NCBI GenBank assembly: GCA_041394905.1
Contig: JAWKHJ010000021.1
Location: forward strand, 60,240-124,239
Source: RI-231 sp041394905
GTDB taxonomy: Bacteria; Acidobacteriota; Terriglobia; Bryobacterales; UBA6623
Direction: 5' to 3'
Length of the DNA: 64,000 bases
Below, in pieces: positions 8,572-18,431 of the stretch; the stretch's first letter is position 1; each line of letters begins with the position of its first letter. The notes under the pieces are model-generated. The model ran no database searches, was not told where the DNA came from, and saw only the letters and a program-made list of their open reading frames with translations. Made by a program: the position numbers and the translations under genes.

Positions 8572-9949
8572 TGCGCGGCCACGTCGCGCACGACTTCGAA
8601 CAGGATCTGAACGTAGTCCTCGAAGGCGCGAACGTAGAGGTACTCATCCTTGCCGTGGATGCCGCCGCCGGGGTCCCAGGCCGGCTTGCCCGGCCCGAAG
8701 CCGTAACTGGCGATCCCCGCCGCGCGCAATTGCGCCGAATCGGTCGCGCCGGTCGACATGCTGGGCAGCACGACGCCTTCGGGATGCAGGCGCCCGAGGG
8801 TCTTCTCAAAGGCCTGGAACACGGGACTGCCGAGCGGCGAGGGTGCATGGGCAGGCCGCGTCACCGGGTGCGGAATCAGATCCACCAGCGGTTCGTGCAT
8901 CACCGCCTTCAAGCGCGAGAAGAGCTCTTCGGGGTCCTCTCCCGGCACGGCGCGGATGTCGACGGTGGCCTCGGCGTCGGCGGGAATCACGTTCTTCTGG
9001 TAGCCGCCTTTGAGGATCGTGGGCACGATCGAGGTACGGATCATCGAATAGAAGTAGAGGTTAATCTCGCGCAGCGCGGTCTGCACCTCAGCGCTGGTGT
9101 CGCCGTCGAGCAAGCGCCGGTAGACGGCGGCCTGCTCAGGCGGCGCGGTCTCGCCAGGCGAGAAAAATACTCCGTTGTCGTTTCGTTGAGCTCGACCGGC
9201 GTCTCGTAGTCGAACAGCCGACCGACCGCTCGCGCGAGCGTTCCGATGGGGTTGTCTTCACGCGGGACTGAGCCGTGTCCCGAAGTCCCCTTCGCACGCA
9301 GGTCGATGCGGCGCGGCGTCTTCTCGGCGGTCTGGATGGCGAACTGCTGGTACTCGAAATCGCGGTCGAACAGGCCGGAGCCGCCCTCGTTGATTGCGTA
9401 CTCGGCGTCGATGAGCTCGCGATGGCTTTCGAGCAGCCAGGTGATCCCCTTGAGGCCGCCGGCCTCTTCGTCGGCCACGCCCAGAAAGATCACGTCGCGC
9501 GCGAGCGGAACCTTCAAGCGGTGCAGCAACAGCAGAGCCTCGAACGCGCCCGTCACCACGCCCTTGTCGTCGCCCGAGCCCCGAGCGTAGAGGATGCCGT
9601 CTTTGATCTCGCCGCCGAACGGGTCGAAGGCCCATTCGGAAGGATCGACTGTGACGACGTCCAAGTGGCCGAGCAGCAACAGCGGGCGTTTGGAGCCGTC
9701 GCCGTTGATGCGCGCGACGATGGACGCCCGCGCGGGTTCGGGCCCCACGATCACCGACTCGATGCCTTCGGCGTCGAGCTTGCGCTTCAAGTATTCGGCC
9801 GCCCGGATCTCGTTGCCCTCCGGCTGCGAAGTGTCCAGGCGCACCAGGTCGACGAAGGTCTGCACGGCCTCGCGCTTGGCGGCGGGCCAGTCGGGCTGCT
9901 GCGCCGCAAGCGACGCCGCCACGGCGATGCCGAGCAGAAGAATCCTCAT
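8568..9949 (-). CDS. M20/M25/M40-family metallopeptidase, exported (one frameshift)
   Basis: A signal peptide (MRILLLGIAVAASLAAQQ) is followed by the M20 metal site: GHLDVVT (His95, Asp97), GSGDDKG (Asp127), and DEEAGG with the catalytic and ligand glutamates 161-162. The lid domain (GHGSVPREDNPIGTLA) is present, and ILKGGYQKNVIPADAEATVDIRAVPGE and STGATDSAQLRAAGI follow in the second frame. The break is at the A-run 9163-9167: five T's in the coding strand where six would restore EYFFSPGETAPPEQAAVYRRL. Such enzymes cleave peptides or N-acyl amino acids. The gene starts within the stop codon of the phosphohexomutase and overlaps the ACT gene, giving a tight operon. Confidence 0.85.
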
Positions 9950-12159
9950 GCGTAGAAAGCCTTTTCCATCTGTTCCTTCACGTCCTCCGGCGCCTGGTGC
10001 AGATAGCTACGGAAGGCTCGGTCAACCAGCAGGCGCGCGTCCGCGCCGTAGGACTTGAGCTCGGCGTCGATCCATTCCTGGATGCCCTCGTAACCAGCCC
10101 GGAGCTTGCCGATGAGGCCGGGGATGAACTCGGCCGCGAAGTGCTGCTTGTTGGCCAGAGAGACCAGGTCGGAGACCTCCAGGGCGTAGTTCGGGATCTG
10201 AATGTCGACGATCGCGAGCATCTGTTGCAGAAAGTCGTTGGAGAACTCGTGGACGCGCGCGTCCGTGTCCGCCTTGACGCGCTCGAATTCCGCGTCCGAG
10301 GCGTGCAAGCCCAAGGGCTCGGCGGGCATCTCCATGTAGATCTTGTTCTTGGGCTCAGTGCCGGAGGGGCGGATCGTGGCCTTGAGGCCGCCTTCGAGGA
10401 AGAACACCATCAGGTTGCGGCCGGCCTTGTCGGTCTCGGAGAGGAACGGCCCGTAGCCGCCTTCCTCGCGCGGCGCGGTGTTGAAGTAGTCGACCACGCG
10501 CTCGACGCGATAGCCGCCAATCTCCTTGGGCGGATGCGCGCGCAGCTCTTCCTGGATCTTCTGAATCGCAGCTGTGCCGGCGGCGCCTTGCATGATCGTC
10601 GAGCGCAGGTAGTTGCGGTGGTAGCCGTACTCCTTGTAGGTCTCGACCAAATAGTCCGAAAGTGTCCGGCCCTGCTCCTTGAGGTCGGAGACGAGGCAGG
10701 CGAGCACGACGGCGGCGCCGGCGGCGTCCTTGTCGCGGATCTCGTGGGTCAGCAACAGCCCGTGGCTCTCTTCCGTCCCCAGGATGAAGTCGTCGAGGGA
10801 GGCGATCGTGCCGCGGAACTGCCCATGCTCTTCCAGCTTCGCCAAGATGTCGCCGATGTACTTGAACCCGACCAAAAGGTCGCCAAAGACGAGGCCCCCG
10901 TAAGACTCCGCGATGCGAGAGATCAGCTCAGTGGTCACCTGAGTCTTGATCACGAGTGGCTTGTCGGGCAGCGTGCCCGCCTCTTTGCGCTTCTCCAGCA
11001 CGTAGCGCGTCAAGATGGCGGCGAACTCGTTGCCGTTGAGAAAAGCGAAGCCGTCCTTCGACCGCGAACACCCGCCGAGTCGGTCAGCGTCGGGGTCCGT
11101 TGCGAGAATCAGGTCGGCGTCGACCTGTTCGCCCCGTTTGATCGCGAGGTCGAGCGACTCGGGAACTTCCGGGTTGGGGCTGCGGAACTTGACGTTCGCG
11201 AAATCGCCGCGGAACTCGCGCTGCTCGGGGACCTCGAAGTACTGCTTGTCCATCTCGAAGCCCATCGCCTGCAAGCAGCGTCCGACGGTGTTGACGCCAG
11301 TGCCGTGGAGGCCCGAGAAAACGATCTTCGCCGGCCCAGGCGTGGAGCGCAGGCTCAGGTTGAGGTCGATGTAGGCTTGCCGGTCGGCGGCCGTCACGTC
11401 TTGGATGAGCCCTTGCGCGCGCGCCTCTCCGTAGGGCATCGAGTGGACCTCGGTAATCTGCTCGACGATCTCGACCATGCGCTCGTCGTTGGGCGGGATC
11501 TCCTGGCCGCCCTCGCCGTTGTAGAACTTGCCGCCGTTGTCGTCGGGGTGGTTGTGCGAAGCGGAGATGTTGAGGCCGCCATGCGCCCCGTAGCGGCGAA
11601 TCAGGAACGACAGCTCTGGCGTCGAAATGAAGTCGGCCGGCTCGTCGGGCAGCATGTAGACCTCGACACCCGCCGCACAGTAGACAGCCGCAGCAATGTG
11701 GGCGAAGTCCTTCGAGGTCAGTCCGAGCAAAGGATTGGGCACATCGGTCGGATAGACGCCGCGCAAGTCCTTGAACTGGCGCACGTCATAAGCGACGACG
11801 ACCTTCATCTTGCCCTCGGTCTTCATGTACTTGCGCAGGTACTCGACGTGCCCCTGCACCGAAGACGCAATCGTGAACGGGTTGATACGGTTGGGCCCCA
11901 CACCGACCGGCCCGCGCCGGCCGCCGGTTCCGAACGGAATCACCTGATAAAAGCTGTCGACCAGAAAATCCCAACGCTGATCTTCGATCAGGCGCGCCAG
12001 CAATGGTTGATAGTCGCTCGGCGAGAGCAGACCGGCGAACTTGTCGCTGCGCAGCCACTCTTCCAGGCGCTTCAGGGCGCGATTCTTGATGTCGGTGTTG
12101 AGGTTGACGGAAGCAAAGCCGCTGCGTGCGGCGTCGAGCAGGTGATCGATGTTGGCCAC
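9946..12159 (-). CDS. Alpha-D-phosphohexomutase (phosphoglucomutase/phosphomannomutase)
   Basis: All four phosphohexomutase active-site elements are present: the phosphoserine loop LNISASHNHPDDNG (Ser about 201), the Mg loop ATDPDADRLGG, the sugar loop ILGTEESHG, and the phosphate-binding IRPSGTEPKNKIYME. It interconverts hexose 1- and 6-phosphates. The protein is long (about 737 residues). The excess is a roughly 100-residue N-terminal extension before VVVAYDVR and a helical C-terminal tail of about 120 residues after the phosphate loop. GTG at 12159 is chosen because GGAGGG lies a few bases upstream; an ATG at 12183 would start inside a hairpin. It is the first gene of the operon with the M20 peptidase and ACT protein. 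Confidence 0.9.
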   Translation of the reverse strand: MANIDHLLDAARSGFASVNLNTDIKNRALKRLEEWLRSDKFAGLLSPSDYQPLLARLIEDQRWDFLVDSFYQVIPFGTGGRRGPVGVGPNRINPFTIASSVQGHVEYLRKYMKTEGKMKVVVAYDVRQFKDLRGVYPTDVPNPLLGLTSKDFAHIAAAVYCAAGVEVYMLPDEPADFISTPELSFLIRRYGAHGGLNISASHNHPDDNGGKFYNGEGGQEIPPNDERMVEIVEQITEVHSMPYGEARAQGLIQDVTAADRQAYIDLNLSLRSTPGPAKIVFSGLHGTGVNTVGRCLQAMGFEMDKQYFEVPEQREFRGDFANVKFRSPNPEVPESLDLAIKRGEQVDADLILATDPDADRLGGCSRSKDGFAFLNGNEFAAILTRYVLEKRKEAGTLPDKPLVIKTQVTTELISRIAESYGGLVFGDLLVGFKYIGDILAKLEEHGQFRGTIASLDDFILGTEESHGLLLTHEIRDKDAAGAAVVLACLVSDLKEQGRTLSDYLVETYKEYGYHRNYLRSTIMQGAAGTAAIQKIQEELRAHPPKEIGGYRVERVVDYFNTAPREEGGYGPFLSETDKAGRNLMVFFLEGGLKATIRPSGTEPKNKIYMEMPAEPLGLHASDAEFERVKADTDARVHEFSNDFLQQMLAIVDIQIPNYALEVSDLVSLANKQHFAAEFIPGLIGKLRAGYEGIQEWIDAELKSYGADARLLVDRAFRSYLHQAPEDVKEQMEKAFYA

Positions 12160-12179
12160 GGGTTCCCTCCAGGGAACCC
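12160..12179 (-). promoter_or_regulatory. Hairpin holding the ribosome binding site of the phosphohexomutase gene
   Basis: Immediately before the GTG start, GGGTTCCC (12172-12179 on the coding strand) pairs perfectly with GGGAACCC (12160-12167) across a TGGA loop. The Shine-Dalgarno GGAGGG is formed by the loop and the first bases of the 3' arm, so folding would hide part of it. It could be a translational control element or simply a chance palindrome; no ligand is suggested. Confidence 0.4.
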
Positions 12180-12204
12180 CCATATTACCAGCGGATATTC
12201 GATG

Positions 12205-14271
12205 TCAGGGCGCGATGGCGACCGTCACGCCGGATTGCGTGGAGACGCCGCGCAGGGTAATCGTCAGCGGAGTTGCGGGACCGGTGGGCGTGTCGTCAGG
12301 GATCAGAAGATTCACCTGCGCCAATCCGGCGAAGCCCGGCGTGAGGCCCGCGAACAAAGGCGTGGCCGGCTGGCCGCCGATGGTCGCCGAGACCTGCGTG
12401 AGACCGCTGCGCGGCGACGAGGGCGCCAGCCGTCCCGTCGCGACCGCGGGCGCGACCTCGCCCTGTCCCGTCACGTAGACGATGAGCGCCCGGCCACGCG
12501 CCTCCGGGTTTACCGCGCTGTTGAGTGAACCATCCTGGTTGGCAACCGTGAAAACGCCTGGCGCTGCGGGAGCTACAGAAAGATCAACATCTTGGCTGAA
12601 GCGCCCTTGGTAGAAGATCGTGGCTGTGGTCGTGCCGCGCCCGGCCACCTCGAACGGCACCTGCGCGTTGATCTGGTTTGCCGAGACGAAAAATAGCGGC
12701 GCGGGGATGCCGTCGAACGTCACCCGCACCTGCCCGAGCGTGGTCGGCAATGACAGCGAAGGCGCGTTCGGCGCCATGCCCGCCGCGGGCCCCATGTCCA
12801 CGCCGAAGATCGAGACGATCTCACCCGGCGCCACCGGCCCGGGCTGGAAGCTCGCGGCGTTAGTGACGGCGCCGCTCGAGAACGCCGGCGAAGGCCCGGG
12901 TAGGACAAAGTCTTCGAGCACTATGCCGCCTGTGTAGGCCGCTGCCATGCCTTGGCGCGTGACCAGGACGGTGCCCAGCGACCCGCCCGCGAGCGATTGG
13001 GTCAGGTTCGCGGGAGCGACCGGACGCACGGTCAGCCGCAGCGCGGGAAAGCCCTCGAACTCCAGGTTCGCCGAGACGCGGACCGATCCAGGTAGCAACC
13101 TCAGATTCGGTCCCAGGACACGAATGTCGGCTTCCTGGACTGAACCGAGCCCCGGCCCCCACAGGAACAGCTCTTTCACGGCATTGACCGCAATCTCGCG
13201 AGGCCCTGTGCCCAACCGGATGAAGCCGTCGTCTTCGAGCACGCCGACGTAGCGGATCTCGAGCGGGGGATCGCCCGCCGGCGCCGTCAGATCGGTCGCC
13301 ACCGTCGACCCAGCGGCCACCGTCACCGTCTGGGGAGCCGTATTGCCGCCATAGAGCGTGGTCGCGAACGACGTATCGAGATAGCGCGGCGCGATTGTCA
13401 ACCCGGCCGCGCCGAGCGGATCGTTCGCTGGGTCGAGATAGACCAGGTAGTCGCCCACGGGAACCCAGATCTCGAATCGCCCCGTCGTCAGGTCGGTCAA
13501 CGCCGAGACCACCGCACCGTTTGCCGAGACCGCCGTCGCCAAACCTCCCCGGATCGGCGATCCGTTCTCGAAACGAGCCATGCCGGTAATGCGCCCAAAA
13601 CGCCCCGAGGCGCCCGAGCGCGGGTACGCCTGGATGGCGAACAGCTCGTCATCGGGCGTGAGCGTTCGCGCAAAAAGCTCGCCCTCTCGGCCGTTCTGCC
13701 ACATCGTCGAACCCGCGACGGACGAATGTTTCGCGCCGATCGCGTGGCCCAACTCGTGCGCCACTGTCGCCTGAATGTCAAACGCCCCCGCCTCACCCGT
13801 AGTCGAGAACGGAATCAGTGCGCCGTCTTCATCGAGCAGCTCGGGATTGAACAAAATGTCGCTCTCGATGATGATGTTGGTCGATGGGTTGAAGAAAAAC
13901 GACGTGACGGCGGTGGCGTCGCCAACGATGTCTCGAATCTCGGGAGTATCGCGAAAGGTGATGACGTCGAAGTCGTCGCGGCCGCTGGGCCGTGAGCCCA
14001 CGTCGAACTGAGCGAAGTTGACCCGCGAATCCGCGATGGCGTTCCAGCTCTCAGCGGCGGCGCGAATGGCCGCCACGGGGTCGCTGCCGGGCGTGACGAT
14101 GGTCTCGCCCTTGGAGTTGGTCTGCCCGGCGGCGGCGCTCGCGTCGATGGTGAAGACGAGGTTCTCGACGTTCTGCCGGCGCCCTTGGGGCTGGCCCGGA
14201 GCGTCGACGTCGGGGGTATAGCCGAAGGCCGCGGCTGCGAGCAGCAGGGCTGCCTGCAAAGCGCGCTTCAT
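12205..14271 (-). CDS. Secreted matrixin-type metalloprotease with C-terminal TIGR03437 domain
   Basis: After a signal peptide (MKRALQAALLLAAAAFGY) comes a metzincin catalytic domain with the zinc motif HELGHAIGAKHS (about residue 170) and a conserved SFFFNPSTNIIIESDILFN strand. The middle holds carboxypeptidase-regulatory-like beta domains (GRITGMARFENGSPIRGGLATA). The last 250 residues are a full TIGR03437 domain: GAVTNAASFQPGPVAPGEIV, LFFVSANQINAQVPFE, and a FAGLTPGFAGLAQVNLLIPD C-terminus. It probably digests extracellular or surface protein. The ATG at 14271 overlaps the stop of the upstream gene (ATGA); a longer start is possible but would sit inside that gene. Confidence 0.88.
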   Translation of the reverse strand: MKRALQAALLLAAAAFGYTPDVDAPGQPQGRRQNVENLVFTIDASAAAGQTNSKGETIVTPGSDPVAAIRAAAESWNAIADSRVNFAQFDVGSRPSGRDDFDVITFRDTPEIRDIVGDATAVTSFFFNPSTNIIIESDILFNPELLDEDGALIPFSTTGEAGAFDIQATVAHELGHAIGAKHSSVAGSTMWQNGREGELFARTLTPDDELFAIQAYPRSGASGRFGRITGMARFENGSPIRGGLATAVSANGAVVSALTDLTTGRFEIWVPVGDYLVYLDPANDPLGAAGLTIAPRYLDTSFATTLYGGNTAPQTVTVAAGSTVATDLTAPAGDPPLEIRYVGVLEDDGFIRLGTGPREIAVNAVKELFLWGPGLGSVQEADIRVLGPNLRLLPGSVRVSANLEFEGFPALRLTVRPVAPANLTQSLAGGSLGTVLVTRQGMAAAYTGGIVLEDFVLPGPSPAFSSGAVTNAASFQPGPVAPGEIVSIFGVDMGPAAGMAPNAPSLSLPTTLGQVRVTFDGIPAPLFFVSANQINAQVPFEVAGRGTTTATIFYQGRFSQDVDLSVAPAAPGVFTVANQDGSLNSAVNPEARGRALIVYVTGQGEVAPAVATGRLAPSSPRSGLTQVSATIGGQPATPLFAGLTPGFAGLAQVNLLIPDDTPTGPATPLTITLRGVSTQSGVTVAIAP

Positions 14272-14819
14272 CGCGAGGACTCCACGGCGATCAGCCGACG
14301 CACACGCCCGAGGAACGCTGCAAGATCCTCGCCGCTTGGAGTCCACGCCGATTCAGGGGTCAGCGCGGCCGTCCGGTTTGTCAGTTTTACGGCATCCACC
14401 CGAGGGCTGCGCACCACGCTGCGGCCTGCCACGGTCTCCACCGGGAATCGCCCCTGCCCCCAGCCGCGAATGCGCCAATGACCGAGCGGCGTCGGATAGG
14501 CGAACAACACCGCCTCCTCGCCCACTTCGAGCCGCGGCGCGCCGGGCACGCTCATCGCCACGTCCTCGACCACACCGCCGGGCTCGCTGATGATGAGCGT
14601 CTGCGCCGAGGGGCCGCGCAATGTTTCCGAGACGCGCACCTCGTAATGCGTCCAGATCGCCGTGCGCTGCGCGTCCCACGCAGACCAGCTCCGCACGACC
14701 ACGCCGTGGACGGCGCGAGGCGAGTCTCGCACGATCTGTTCGAAGCTCATGCGCGGGACCGTAGCGGCGGGAAGCCAAACGGCGACGAGGAAGAACAGGG
14801 AAAGAATACGAGCCGTCAT
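14268..14819 (-). CDS. Exported protein of unknown function, partner of the matrixin
   Basis: It has 183 residues with a signal peptide (MTARILSLFFLVAVWLPAA). I see a MSFEQIVRDSPRAVHGVVVR beginning, a beta-rich core (YEVRVSETLRGPSAQTLIIS, PRLEVGEEAVLFAYP), and a basic C-terminal helix. No catalytic motif is recognised. The ATG at 14819 is preceded by GAGG nine bases upstream. It overlaps the matrixin start by 4 bp, and the two are clearly one transcription unit, so it may be a chaperone, inhibitor or accessory protein of the protease; that is inference from position only. Confidence 0.75.
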   Translation of the reverse strand: MTARILSLFFLVAVWLPAATVPRMSFEQIVRDSPRAVHGVVVRSWSAWDAQRTAIWTHYEVRVSETLRGPSAQTLIISEPGGVVEDVAMSVPGAPRLEVGEEAVLFAYPTPLGHWRIRGWGQGRFPVETVAGRSVVRSPRVDAVKLTNRTAALTPESAWTPSGEDLAAFLGRVRRLIAVESSR

Positions 14820-14892
14820 CGGATCAAGCCTCAACCCTCAAGTCTACGTTTCCGCTCCTCCGCGCCACGTTGGCTTGGATACAATCAGCGCC

Positions 14893-16242
14893 GTGCTGCG
14901 CTTCTCCCTACTCTTCGGCTGTTTGCTTTGGATGCTTGCGCCCAGCCCCTCCGCCGCCCGGCCCAACCTCGTGCTCATCATGGCCGACGACATGGGCTTC
15001 GAATGCCTCTCGCCCTACGGCGGCAAGTCCTACTCGACGCCGAACATGGAGCGCATGGCGCGCGACGGCATGCTGTTTACGCATTGCTACTCGCAGCCCG
15101 TCTGCACTCCGTCACGGAACAAGATCATGACCGGGCGCCGCAACACGCGAAATTACCGCTCCTTCGGAGCGCTGCTGCCCACCGAGCCAACGTTCGCAAA
15201 GGTGCTCAAGGCCGCCGGCTACCGCACCGCCGTGGCCGGCAAGTGGCAGTTGAGCGACGGCGGCGGCGGGCCGCTAGGCTCCACGCCTGAGCAAGCCGGA
15301 TTCGACGAACACTTCCTGTGGGCGTACGAGCACGACATGACGCCCAAGCAGTGGGACGAGTACGTCGCCTCGCGCGGTTCCGACGCCAAGACCTCGCGCT
15401 ACTGGCATCCCGCCATCCTGCGCAACGATCAGCTCGTCCACACCGGCCCGGATGACTTCGGCCCCGACCTCTACGTCGACTTTCTGCTCGACTTCATCGA
15501 GCGCAACAAGGACCGGCCTTTCTTCGCGTACTACCCCATGGCGCTCATCCACGCACCCTTCGTTCCGACCCCACACTCGTCTTCCATACCGGAAGAAGAC
15601 AAGCACGGCAACAAGAAGAAGTACATGGCCGACATGGTCTCCTACAGCGACTTTCTGGTCGGCCGAATCCTCGACAAGCTCGACCAGCTCGGCCTGAGCG
15701 AAAACACGCTCGTGCTCTTTACCGGCGACAACGGGACCACGCGCGGCATCCGTTCTCAACTAGAAGGTCGCACCGTGATCGGAGCCAAGGCGACGCCTGT
15801 GGACGGCGGAACCCACGTCGGACTGCTGGCGCGTTGGAAAGGAGCAATCGAGCCGGGCTCGAAAAACGATGACTTGATCGATTTCTCCGATTTTCTGCCG
15901 ACCTTGGCCGAAGCCGGAGATGCTCCGTTACCCTCGGGCGTCGCCTTCGACGGACGCAGCTTCTTGGCTCAGCTGCGCGGCCTAGCCGGCGACCCGCGCG
16001 ACTGGCTTTTCATGGACTACGACAAGGACCCGGACTTCCCGCCGGAGAAGAAGAAATGGCCGCCGGCTCGCTTCGTGCGCACCAAGCGCTACAAGCTCTA
16101 CGCCGACGGCCGCTTCTTCGACGTGCCAAACGATTGGGAAGAGCAATCACCTATCCCGCCGGGCCAAGCCGGCGCGGAAGGCGAGCGGGCGCGCGCCATG
16201 CTCCAAACCGTGCTCGACCAAACGCCGCCCTGGAAGAAGTGA
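14893..16242 (+). CDS. Formylglycine-dependent sulfatase, exported
   Basis: A GTG at 14893 gives a signal peptide (VLRFSLLFGCLLWMLAPSPSA). The sulfatase fold starts at RPNLVLIMADDMGFECL (metal-binding Asp pair). The modification motif CTPSRNKIMTGR places the cysteine to be converted to formylglycine at residue 71. FFAYYPMALIHAPFVPTPH and LVLFTGDNGT provide further active-site residues. It should hydrolyse a sulfate ester, probably on a carbohydrate; the substrate is unknown. No formylglycine-generating enzyme is seen in the window. An upstream extension of the frame to 14662 is antisense to the neighbouring gene and was not used. Confidence 0.9.
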   Translation: MLRFSLLFGCLLWMLAPSPSAARPNLVLIMADDMGFECLSPYGGKSYSTPNMERMARDGMLFTHCYSQPVCTPSRNKIMTGRRNTRNYRSFGALLPTEPTFAKVLKAAGYRTAVAGKWQLSDGGGGPLGSTPEQAGFDEHFLWAYEHDMTPKQWDEYVASRGSDAKTSRYWHPAILRNDQLVHTGPDDFGPDLYVDFLLDFIERNKDRPFFAYYPMALIHAPFVPTPHSSSIPEEDKHGNKKKYMADMVSYSDFLVGRILDKLDQLGLSENTLVLFTGDNGTTRGIRSQLEGRTVIGAKATPVDGGTHVGLLARWKGAIEPGSKNDDLIDFSDFLPTLAEAGDAPLPSGVAFDGRSFLAQLRGLAGDPRDWLFMDYDKDPDFPPEKKKWPPARFVRTKRYKLYADGRFFDVPNDWEEQSPIPPGQAGAEGERARAMLQTVLDQTPPWKK

Positions 16243-16251
16243 AATACCGCG

Positions 16252-18345
16252 CTACTGGATCGGCATCAGCTCGTGCGCGAAGTAGGCGTATTCGAGCGCC
16301 GTCCGCATCGCAAGCTGCTTCTGGTTCGCCGTGCCGCCGTGGCCGCCCTCGATGTTCTCGTAGTAGTAAAAGTCGTAGCCGAGCTCGGCCATCCGAGCCG
16401 CCGCTTTGCGGGCGTGTCCCGGATGTACGCGGTCGTCCTTCGTCGAGGTGTAGAAGAGAACTTTCGGGTACGGTTGTCCCGCTTTGAGGTTTTGGTAGGG
16501 CGAGTACTGCGAAATGTAAGCCCACTCCTCCGGAACGTCGGGATTGCCATACTCGCCCATCCAACTCGCCCCGGCGAGCAGCTTGTTGTAGCGCTTCATG
16601 TCGAACAGCGGCACGCCGCAATCAATCGCGTGGTAGAGGTCGGGCCGCTGGGTGAGCGCGACGCCCATCAACAAACCACCGTTCGAACGCCCGATCGCGC
16701 CGAGCTTTTCCGGCGTCGTGACTCCGCGCTGGATCAGGTCCTCCGAGATCGCGAAGAAGTCGTCGTAGGCGCGCTGACGGTTCTCCTTGAGCGCCGCATC
16801 GTGCCAGCGCGGTCCGTACTCGCCGCCGCCGCGTATGTTCGACAGCACCAACACGCCGCCGCGCGAAATCCAGAGCTTGCCCGCGAGCGCGCCGTGCTGC
16901 GGACGAGACGGGTCCTCGTAATAGACCGGCAACACAGGGATCAAAAAGCCGCCGTAGCCGTACTGGATGGTCGGGGCATTCCCCTTCTCGAGCACGGCCT
17001 TCTTGCCCATCACGAAGTAGGGCACGCGCGTACCGTCCTTGCTCTTGGCGAAGTGCTGCTCTACGACCACGCCTGAGGCGTCGTAGAAGGCCGGCAGCGC
17101 CATAGACGCCGAAACCTTATTCGCCGCCGAGACGTGCAACAGCGTCTGCGGCGTCGTCAGGCTCTCGTGGATGAGAAAGAAGTCATCGCGGCCGCCGCTC
17201 GACCCGGCCAACGAAAGCACGCCGTTTGCCGGCAGCTTGATTTGGGTTGCCTTACCGTCGCGGATGCGGAGCGCCTTTCCCGCAACGTCTTCGAGTAGGG
17301 TCACAACGATCGAGCTCTTCGTCGCGGCCACGCCGTCGACGGATTGGTTCTCGGCCGGATGAAACAGCAGCCGCGCCGTCATATCGTCGAAGCGCAACGC
17401 CGCCAGATCGCCTTCGGCATAGTCGACGCCGCCATGCTTCCATGGCTCTTGCAGCCATAACAGGAGCTCGCCCTCGAACACCCCACCCAGTCGGACGCGC
17501 TTTGGCAGCGGCAGATCGACAAGCTCGCCAGACGGCTTCAGCCAGTGATATTCGCTCTCGTAGAACGTCACGGCGCGTTCGATCAGCGGATACGCCTCGC
17601 CGGAATGGCGCAACACCGAAGCGCCTGTCGCAACGTCCGTCTTTTCGCCCTCGAATACGAGCTCTGCGGCTTCAAACGGCTGGCCACGCTTCCAGCGCCT
17701 GACCTCGCGCGCATAGCCGGAATCGGTCCGCCCCCCGCCCCAGTCCGAGGACACTAGCAGGGTATCGGCGTCGAGCCACTCCGCCCCGTTCTTGCCGTCC
17801 GGCGTCTGGAAACCTCCAGCGACGAACTCCTTGGTTTCGAGCGAAAACTCGCGCAGTACCGAAGCGTCGGAGCCTCCGCGGGACAGATCGACCAGACAAA
17901 ACTTGTAGTCCGGCCCCAAGCAATCGTATCCGTGCCAGATCCAGTTCTCGTGCTCGGACTCGGCCAGCGCGTCCATGTCGAGCAACGTCTCCCAGTTGGC
18001 AGTGTTGGTGCGATAGGAATCGACCGTGGCGCGCCGCCAGATGCCGCGCACATGCTCGTCGTCCTGCCAGAAGTTATAGACGTGGCCACCGTGGATCTGG
18101 CCCATCGGAATGCGCTCCTTAGAGGTCAAAATCGCCAGCGCCTCGTCGTACATGGGCTGGTAGCGCGGATCGGCCTCGAGCTCCTTGAGCGTGCGCTCGT
18201 TCTGTTCGCGGACCCAGGCAAGCGGTTTGGCGCCTTCGATGTCCTCGAGCCAAAGATTGGGATCTTCAGCCTCAGCGAACTCGGGTTTCGAAGACGAGCA
18301 GCCAGCCAGCAAAACCAGGAGGGAGAAAACGGCGAGGGTGCGCAC
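16252..18345 (-). CDS. Prolyl oligopeptidase (S9A) family lipoprotein
   Basis: The N-terminus VFSLLVLLAGCSSS ends in a lipobox, so Cys16 is probably lipidated and the enzyme membrane-anchored. The N-terminal part matches S9A propeller sequence (EDPNLWLEDIEGAKPLAWV). The C-terminal alpha/beta hydrolase has the nucleophile in IGRSNGGLLMG (Ser554), the aspartate in TKDDRVHP (637/638) and the histidine in IEGGHGG (His669). It cuts short proline-containing peptides. Length (697) is normal. The start is a GTG at 18345 with no obvious ribosome binding site. It converges with the sulfatase gene, 9 bp apart. Confidence 0.93.
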   Translation of the reverse strand: MRTLAVFSLLVLLAGCSSSKPEFAEAEDPNLWLEDIEGAKPLAWVREQNERTLKELEADPRYQPMYDEALAILTSKERIPMGQIHGGHVYNFWQDDEHVRGIWRRATVDSYRTNTANWETLLDMDALAESEHENWIWHGYDCLGPDYKFCLVDLSRGGSDASVLREFSLETKEFVAGGFQTPDGKNGAEWLDADTLLVSSDWGGGRTDSGYAREVRRWKRGQPFEAAELVFEGEKTDVATGASVLRHSGEAYPLIERAVTFYESEYHWLKPSGELVDLPLPKRVRLGGVFEGELLLWLQEPWKHGGVDYAEGDLAALRFDDMTARLLFHPAENQSVDGVAATKSSIVVTLLEDVAGKALRIRDGKATQIKLPANGVLSLAGSSGGRDDFFLIHESLTTPQTLLHVSAANKVSASMALPAFYDASGVVVEQHFAKSKDGTRVPYFVMGKKAVLEKGNAPTIQYGYGGFLIPVLPVYYEDPSRPQHGALAGKLWISRGGVLVLSNIRGGGEYGPRWHDAALKENRQRAYDDFFAISEDLIQRGVTTPEKLGAIGRSNGGLLMGVALTQRPDLYHAIDCGVPLFDMKRYNKLLAGASWMGEYGNPDVPEEWAYISQYSPYQNLKAGQPYPKVLFYTSTKDDRVHPGHARKAAARMAELGYDFYYYENIEGGHGGTANQKQLAMRTALEYAYFAHELMPIQ

Positions 18346-18431
18346 ATGTTCATTCTATGGACCAACGGAGTCGTCGCGCCGCTCTGTCCTCATCAATCCG
18401 CCGCGCCTGCGCGCGATACACTGGTCGATTC

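Noticed and set aside
9997..12528. An 843-codon open frame on the plus strand
   Set aside because: It is antisense to the phosphohexomutase, has no recognisable domain, and has the Val/Leu/Arg/Glu-rich make-up typical of reverse-strand shadows in GC-rich DNA.
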